Positions 59,558 to 64,000 of a stretch of 64,000 bases of DNA are shown here, piece after piece; positions within the stretch are counted from its first letter, which is position 1, and each line of letters opens with the position of its first letter. A model generated the notes under the pieces. The model was not told the origin of the DNA. It saw nothing but the letters and a program-made list of their open reading frames with translations, and searched no databases. The DNA is taken from contig CAZIKF010000021.1 of assembly GCA_964539825.1 (NCBI GenBank), forward strand, positions 24,231-88,230, in the 5' to 3' direction. The stretch is from CAZIKF01 sp964539825 (GTDB lineage: Bacteria; Muiribacteriota; UBA6191). The position numbers were made by a program, and so were the translations under genes.

Positions 59558-60946
59558 TTAACTGATTTTACCCTCTAAATAAGTCCACAGTGTGGGTAGA
59601 AAAGAAGGTCCCAGCAGTCTTTGCAATTCATTTAGTCGCTGATCAACTTCATTTAGAAACTCGGGGTCTCCAGCCCATTGGCGCCGCATGATCTTCTGTT
59701 GGGAACTGGAGTGATTCAGTCCTCTCTGGAAGACAAATAAGAGTAACGCGGCGTCATCGGCAAGAGCTACGGGATGGCAGACAATTCCTTCGGGAATAAA
59801 ATCAATGGGAGAAACGAGATAGAGCAAAGCCAGGGCGATTTCTTTCCTAAATTCCTCTGAGATTCCTTTGGAAACCAGCAAGCGGCAGGCAAATTCGAAA
59901 AGCTGGGGTAGATCCCGGATCTCAGACATGATGGGATCCTCTGGATAGTCCTTCTCTAAACTGGCGATGTCGCGCTGAACATCCCAGGCAAAGGAGTCAA
60001 GAGTTTTGACCATGTCATAGATCTGGCCATAAAGGGTCTTCTCCAGGCTTATGGCCCAGTTCACAACCTGCTGAATATAATCCCAAATAGACTCGAAGAT
60101 ATTGTGGTCCGGCAGGGAGACAATGGATGGGTTGCCGCCAAACTGATGAAAGCAGAATTCAACCAAGGATACGTAGGGTGCCGGGACAATCAGAGTTTTG
60201 TCTTCAACTTTATATTCCAACTCTCCCTTTTCATTGGGGGTAGGAAGCCTATCTTTATATTCATCGCTTGGAGTGGGTAAAAATTTCGCTACTGGCGCGG
60301 CCCTTAGAATATTGCTGATTGAATCGAGATCCATATCTGAAAAGTCGATATGCTCAAACTCATCAAGATTGGCCAAATCCGGAAGTATCTGATCCAAATC
60401 CTGTTGGGTAAAGAGCCTGGGCTTTCTTGACTCCATGATAGTCTTTGAGACCGAATGAAAGATGTCATAGGCCTCAGAGTTGTAACAGACATGGACAACC
60501 TCGTCCATAAATTCATTTTTTTCCAGAAAATGAAAGGATTCCTCAAGGGCAATTTTGGCCGCTTCTTGAAGAGGATATCCATAAACCCCAGTACTAATCG
60601 CGGGAAAAGCGATGGTTTTTAATCCGAGCCTACTGCCAAGTTTAAAACAGGTTCGATAACAGCTTCTCAAAAGCTCGGGCTCGCCAGATTTTCCATCCTT
60701 CCAGATGGGGCCCACGGTATGGAGCACGTATTTGGCATAGAGATTATGCCCGCCCGTAACCTTGGCATCGCCAGTCGCGCATCCATTGAGAGCACGGCAC
60801 TCTTGTAAGAGACCAGGACCTGCTGCTTTATGCATGGCTCCGTCTACACCGCCGCCCCCCAAAAGGGTGGTATTGGCGGCATTGACCAGGGCCTCAACCT
60901 TGAATTTGGTCAGGTCCCCTCTTTTTATTTGAATTCTAGACGGCAT
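59558..60946 (-). CDS. Macrodomain (ADP-ribosyl hydrolase-like) fused to DUF1232
   Basis: Protein of 462 residues from ATG 60946 (a TTG at 60970 would add 8). Residues 1 to about 165 are a MacroD/YmdB-type macrodomain: GDLTKFKVEALVNAANTTLLGGGGVDGAMHKAAG for ADP-ribose binding and FPAISTGVYGYP for the diphosphate loop. MacroD enzymes hydrolyse ADP-ribose from acidic residues or O-acetyl-ADP-ribose. A middle region of about 190 residues is charged and unassigned. Near residues 350-415 is a DUF1232 (YkvA-like) segment, ALALLYLVSPIDFIPEG followed by LADDAALLLFVFQ. The fusion is unusual. It starts about 170 bases from the divergent acs gene. Confidence 0.82.
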   Translation of the reverse strand: MPSRIQIKRGDLTKFKVEALVNAANTTLLGGGGVDGAMHKAAGPGLLQECRALNGCATGDAKVTGGHNLYAKYVLHTVGPIWKDGKSGEPELLRSCYRTCFKLGSRLGLKTIAFPAISTGVYGYPLQEAAKIALEESFHFLEKNEFMDEVVHVCYNSEAYDIFHSVSKTIMESRKPRLFTQQDLDQILPDLANLDEFEHIDFSDMDLDSISNILRAAPVAKFLPTPSDEYKDRLPTPNEKGELEYKVEDKTLIVPAPYVSLVEFCFHQFGGNPSIVSLPDHNIFESIWDYIQQVVNWAISLEKTLYGQIYDMVKTLDSFAWDVQRDIASLEKDYPEDPIMSEIRDLPQLFEFACRLLVSKGISEEFRKEIALALLYLVSPIDFIPEGIVCHPVALADDAALLLFVFQRGLNHSSSQQKIMRRQWAGDPEFLNEVDQRLNELQRLLGPSFLPTLWTYLEGKIS

Positions 60947-61117
60947 TATATTGGGATGTTGAAGTCCCAATTCTAGCCATGAACGGGTGTGCTGTCTACA
61001 AAACCCCCATTAAAGCCTTGATGGTTTACGAAAATCGGACAATCTATTTGCACTTCAGTATATTATGTTGGAACACTGCATAGAGCCCTCTGACCCTTAC
61101 TATTCAGGAGAATAACT

Positions 61118-63019
61118 ATGTCTTCAAAAGAAAGTTCGATCCTTAGCCAGGAATCTCTCCGTTACGAAGTCCCCAGTGCCACCCGGGAAGCCTCCTATTT
61201 CGGAGTCAAAGAATATGAAAAGGTATATCAAGAATCTATCCGTGACCCGGAGAGATTTTGGGGGAATTTGGCCAGGCAGGAATTAGATTGGTTTGAAGAT
61301 TTTGAAAAGGTAAGGGTTTGGGATCCGCCACATTACCAGTGGTTTGTCGGCGGCAAATTGAACATTACTTACAATTGTCTTGATCGACACTTGAAGCAGG
61401 GTCGGCGCAATAAGCTTGCTTTTATTTATACAAACGAGAAAGGAGATGAGCAAAAAGTCTCCTACGGCGAGCTTAGCGAACAGGTTTGTAGATTCGCCAA
61501 TGGGCTCAAGAAATTAGGGATTAAAAAAGGAGATAGGGTCACGGTTTATATGGCCCTGAGTATTGAGCAGATTGTAGCCATTCTGGCCTGCGCAAGAATC
61601 GGCGCAGTCCATAGTGTGGTTTATGGCGGTTTCAGTGCCCCGGCACTCAGGCTGCGAATTGAAGACGCAAAAAGCCCGGTTGTAATCTGTTCGTCTTGGA
61701 CGGTACGCAAGGGTAAGCAGGTTGATCTAAAAGCGGTTGTGAACGAAGCCGTAAATGATCTTGAGGTTGTCAGCCACGTGGTAGTAGCCCAGAGAGAGGG
61801 ACAGGAGTCTCAGCTCATTGAAAACGAAGTGGACTTTCATTCGTTGATGAAGGAATCAGATTCCTTTTGCGAACCAGAGCCTATGGACAGTGAAGATCCC
61901 CTTTTTATCCTCTATACATCAGGTACAACCGGTAAACCCAAAGGAGTAGTGCATACGATTGCCGGCTATAATCTCTTTACCCATTTCACAACCAAGATGA
62001 CCTTTGATCTACGCGAGGACGACATCTTCTGGTGCACAGCAGATCCTGGCTGGGTTACGGGTCATAGCTACATTATTTACGGTCCGCTATCAAACGGCGC
62101 TACCTCTGTAATTGCTGAAGGAGCACCGGATTATCCGCAGCCGGATCGCTGGTGGAAGATCGTGGACAGGTACAGGGTAAATATTTTCTATACGGCTCCC
62201 ACTGCGGTGAGGCTGTTTATGAAATATGGAGATAAGTGGCCCGCGGGATGTGACCTGAGTTCACTCAGAATCCTCGGATCGGTTGGCGAGCCCATCAATC
62301 CCGAAGCCTGGGTCTGGTATTATAATCAGATTGGCAGGGAAAAATGTGCGATCGTGGACACCTGGTGGCAGACGGAAACAGGCGGTCACATGATCAGCAC
62401 TCTTCCTTCCATGCCAACCAAACCAGGTCGTGCGGGTTTGCCTCTACCCGGAGTCGAAGCTGACGTCGTGGACCGAGCCGGCAACCTGGTAGAACCAAAC
62501 CAGGTGGGTCTGCTTGTCATCCGTCAGCCATGGCCCTCCGCGCTGCGTACCTGCTGGGGAGAACCAGAGCGCTATAAAGTCTACTGGGAGTCCCTGGGTG
62601 ACAACTATTGTCCCGGAGATTTAGCCACCAAAGATGAAGACGGGTACATCATGATCCTGGGAAGGGCGGATGATGTTCTCAATGTTTCCGGACATCGTAT
62701 TGGAACCGCGGAGGTGGAGAGTGCATTGGTTTCCCATCCACACGTAGCCGAGGCCGCCGTGATCGGCAAACCCCATGATGTTAAGGGGGAAAGTATTAAG
62801 GCATTTTGTATCCTCAACCAGGGAGTTGAGGCTGCGGAATCACTGGTACAGAATGTAAAACTCCATGTACGCCATGAAGTAGGTGCGCTGGCGATCCCCG
62901 ATGAAATTGATTTTGTGCCCTCGCTTCCCAAGACGCGTAGTGGGAAGATCATGAGACGGGTTTTGAAAGCTATAGAGCTTGGGGAAGAAGTCGGAGATAC
63001 CTCAACACTCGAGGAGTGA
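61118..63019 (+). CDS. acs: Acetyl-CoA synthetase (AMP-forming)
   Basis: Adenylating enzyme of 633 residues, close to the usual 650. YTSGTTGKPKGVVHT near residue 268 is the phosphate loop, WCTADPGWVTGHSYIIYGPL and VDTWWQTETGGHMISTLP line the acetate site, NVSGHRIGTAEVESALVSHP is the hinge, and PKTRSGKIMRRVLKAI carries the catalytic Lys that acetylation switches off. It makes acetyl-CoA from acetate, ATP and CoA. CAGGAG precedes ATG 61118. The TGA stop forms bases 2-4 of family B repeat copy 2. Confidence 0.93.
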   Translation: MSSKESSILSQESLRYEVPSATREASYFGVKEYEKVYQESIRDPERFWGNLARQELDWFEDFEKVRVWDPPHYQWFVGGKLNITYNCLDRHLKQGRRNKLAFIYTNEKGDEQKVSYGELSEQVCRFANGLKKLGIKKGDRVTVYMALSIEQIVAILACARIGAVHSVVYGGFSAPALRLRIEDAKSPVVICSSWTVRKGKQVDLKAVVNEAVNDLEVVSHVVVAQREGQESQLIENEVDFHSLMKESDSFCEPEPMDSEDPLFILYTSGTTGKPKGVVHTIAGYNLFTHFTTKMTFDLREDDIFWCTADPGWVTGHSYIIYGPLSNGATSVIAEGAPDYPQPDRWWKIVDRYRVNIFYTAPTAVRLFMKYGDKWPAGCDLSSLRILGSVGEPINPEAWVWYYNQIGREKCAIVDTWWQTETGGHMISTLPSMPTKPGRAGLPLPGVEADVVDRAGNLVEPNQVGLLVIRQPWPSALRTCWGEPERYKVYWESLGDNYCPGDLATKDEDGYIMILGRADDVLNVSGHRIGTAEVESALVSHPHVAEAAVIGKPHDVKGESIKAFCILNQGVEAAESLVQNVKLHVRHEVGALAIPDEIDFVPSLPKTRSGKIMRRVLKAIELGEEVGDTSTLEE

Positions 63020-63180
63020 GCCGAGAACCAAAACTTAGGTACTTGTCTGGGAGTCCATAAGCAGCACCTTCTCGCAGATCACTCCTAGAACGATGCGATG
63101 CATCGCCCGTCGTCGCGATCTGCGAGCATGCACTACTTCTGAACCCCCAGCCAAGCACCACGTTTCGGCTCTCGACTCAC
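63016..63180. repeat. Palindromic element, family B, copy 2 (165 bp)
   Basis: Same length as copy 1. Outer arms pair GTGAGCCGAGAACC... with ...GGCTCTCGACTCAC. The middle stem CTCGCAGATC (63071-63080) pairs perfectly with GATCTGCGAG (63117-63126), and the tip is CGATGC/GCATCG. The TGA stop of acs is inside the left end, as the pit stop is in copy 1. No tandem units follow here. The remaining bases to 63233 are AT-rich and show only a weak ribosome site. Confidence 0.87.
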
Positions 63181-63233
63181 GGTGTTTTAAAAATAATTAA
63201 CAGTCGGGATTTGGTGGTATTTCTCAGGTTCTT

Positions 63234-63695
63234 ATGGATGTTAAGAGATCCTTAAAAATAAATAGTGAAATTAAATTCCTAGAATATGACGGCGGCTCTT
63301 GGAGCCTTGATGTTTGTGTAAACAGCATTGATCTTCAGAATATACTTAGTGAATTTACGTTACTTTACTTCGGTTTGGTTGATCAGATTTCTTTGAGACC
63401 AGTTACTGGACCAAAGCTCTACATAAAGCCGGGTGAAAAATCGCAACTGAACTTAAAAGATGAAAACTATGTCTATTTAATCGATCAAGACTCAATAGAA
63501 TATTGTATATCTACTTTTTCACAGTTTTATCGAGACGAGATTGCCCCCACAGATCACATCCATCTTGACGTAGATACCACCAATTTAGGGGGAAAAGGCG
63601 ATGTGACAATAGTAATGCCAGAATGTGGTTTCCCCTCAGAGTGTAGTGAGGCAGCCTCAAAAATTCTCAATAAGAAACCAAGAAAGAAAAGATGA
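63234..63695 (+). CDS. Unrecognised small protein
   Basis: Protein of 153 residues with no signal peptide or membrane helix. The sequence is acidic with several beta-like strands (YDGGSWSLDVCVNSIDL, DQISLRPVTGPKLYI, DHIHLDVDTTNLGGKGDVTIVMP) and a basic tail (KKPRKKR). No family is recognised. CAGG lies about 5 bases before ATG 63234. Base composition is clearly more AT-rich than the acs gene, and a second unknown gene follows closely, so it may be part of a transferred segment beginning after repeat B. An immunity-type or accessory role is possible but unproven. Confidence 0.6.
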   Translation: MDVKRSLKINSEIKFLEYDGGSWSLDVCVNSIDLQNILSEFTLLYFGLVDQISLRPVTGPKLYIKPGEKSQLNLKDENYVYLIDQDSIEYCISTFSQFYRDEIAPTDHIHLDVDTTNLGGKGDVTIVMPECGFPSECSEAASKILNKKPRKKR

Positions 63696-63716
63696 GCATA
63701 GCCTGAGTAGTGGTTT

Positions 63717-64000
63717 GTGATTGACTTAACGGATGATATCGAAAAGGCTTTAAATCTGCATCAATATTGGTTTCCAGGAGAATTTCAAAACTCTGTTGAT
63801 TCTATAGAGGCTAATAATTCTGGGTGGTTGTTAGATTGGGATGAAGGTGCTGGCGAGGAATGGGCAAGCTTTATAAGAAACAGGGAAGGCTCAGCGATAT
63901 TGCACGTAAAGCGACCTCTTCTATTCTATGTGAAGTCAAAAATAAAGCTTTCTGAAGACTTGCCTTCATTTTTAGTCAAAGTAGGCTGCTCTGATATGAG
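63717..64000 (+). CDS. Unrecognised protein, 3' end cut by window edge
   Basis: Open frame from GTG 63717, 22 bases after the previous stop, running off the window (94 codons visible). It begins VIDLTDDIEKALNLHQYW and continues through GWLLDWDEGAGEEWASF and KRPLLFYVKSKIKLS. An in-frame stop at 63708-63710 leaves GTG as the only nearby start; no strong ribosome site is seen. It shares the AT-rich composition of its neighbour. No family is recognised. Partial, so function cannot be called. Confidence 0.5.
   Translation, partial: MIDLTDDIEKALNLHQYWFPGEFQNSVDSIEANNSGWLLDWDEGAGEEWASFIRNREGSAILHVKRPLLFYVKSKIKLSEDLPSFLVKVGCSDM

Overview
This 64 kb window is a bacterial scaffold with one run of 100 undetermined bases (36251-36350). 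Its base composition is near 50% GC by eye. The host is clearly Gram-negative (diderm): there is a TamB-like outer-membrane biogenesis protein, an outer-membrane beta-barrel candidate, a lipoprotein-type lipase, a periplasmic HtrA protease and a very large surface-glycan locus. Three proteins resemble carbohydrate families first named in Leptospira (a LIC12162-type transferase and two other 'surface carbohydrate biosynthesis' types). Together with a class III polyhydroxyalkanoate (PHA) system, this suggests a free-living, probably aquatic bacterium of a leptospiral, SAR324 or deltaproteobacterial-grade lineage. I cannot fix the taxon from sequence alone. I saw no rRNA, tRNA, CRISPR, transposase or phage genes.

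Region 1 (about 0.3-27.7 kb) is a surface-glycan / nonulosonic-acid island in blocks of tightly packed genes. A nine-gene operon (0.3-7.9 kb) holds a UDP-glucuronate decarboxylase-like epimerase, an HpaI-type aldolase, a KdsB-like cytidylyltransferase, a pair of zinc-ribbon methyltransferase paralogues (one degenerate), a GmhA-like SIS isomerase, a Gfo/Idh oxidoreductase, a 2-hydroxyacid dehydrogenase and a HAD phosphatase. A leftward block (7.8-12.6 kb) holds a carbohydrate transferase-like protein, a cyclase, a CBS-DegT aminotransferase fusion and a TIM-barrel isomerase. A rightward block (12.7-20.3 kb) runs from a second CMP-sugar synthetase to a LIC12162-type transferase. A leftward NeuB-like synthase and KdsC-like phosphatase follow, then an MsbA-like ABC exporter, another surface-carbohydrate protein, and a leftward trio of PtmA-like SDR, class III aminotransferase and third cytidylyltransferase. 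Three nucleotide-activation modules imply more than one unusual acidic sugar.

Region 2 (27.8-42.1 kb) is mixed: an ABC ATPase coupled to a chemoreceptor-like membrane protein, a methyltransferase plus CYTH pair, an outer-membrane protein, a secreted alpha-amylase, a DUF47/PiT phosphate uptake pair, an FkbM methyltransferase, the TamB-like protein, another zinc-ribbon methyltransferase and a PhyH dioxygenase. Region 3 (42.2-47.2 kb) is a PHA granule locus: phasin and PhaR leftward; PhaE-like subunit, PhaC, acyl-CoA synthetase and a PhaB-like reductase rightward. Region 4 (47.2-63.0 kb) holds housekeeping and envelope genes: SDR, two alpha/beta hydrolases, endonuclease I, Sel1-repeat protein, radical SAM protein, TPR protein, thioesterase, BioY, DUF309, HtrA, a macrodomain-DUF1232 fusion and acetyl-CoA synthetase. 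The last 0.8 kb is more AT-rich and holds two unrecognised genes.

Two repeat families stand out. Family A is an intergenic element of about 130 bp made of consecutive small hairpins, in five copies, with several stems kept despite sequence change. Family B is an exactly 165-bp imperfect palindrome in two copies 27 kb apart; each begins one base before the TGA stop of the preceding gene. Beside the first copy its right half has been amplified into a 159-bp tandem array in which the scaffold gap lies.
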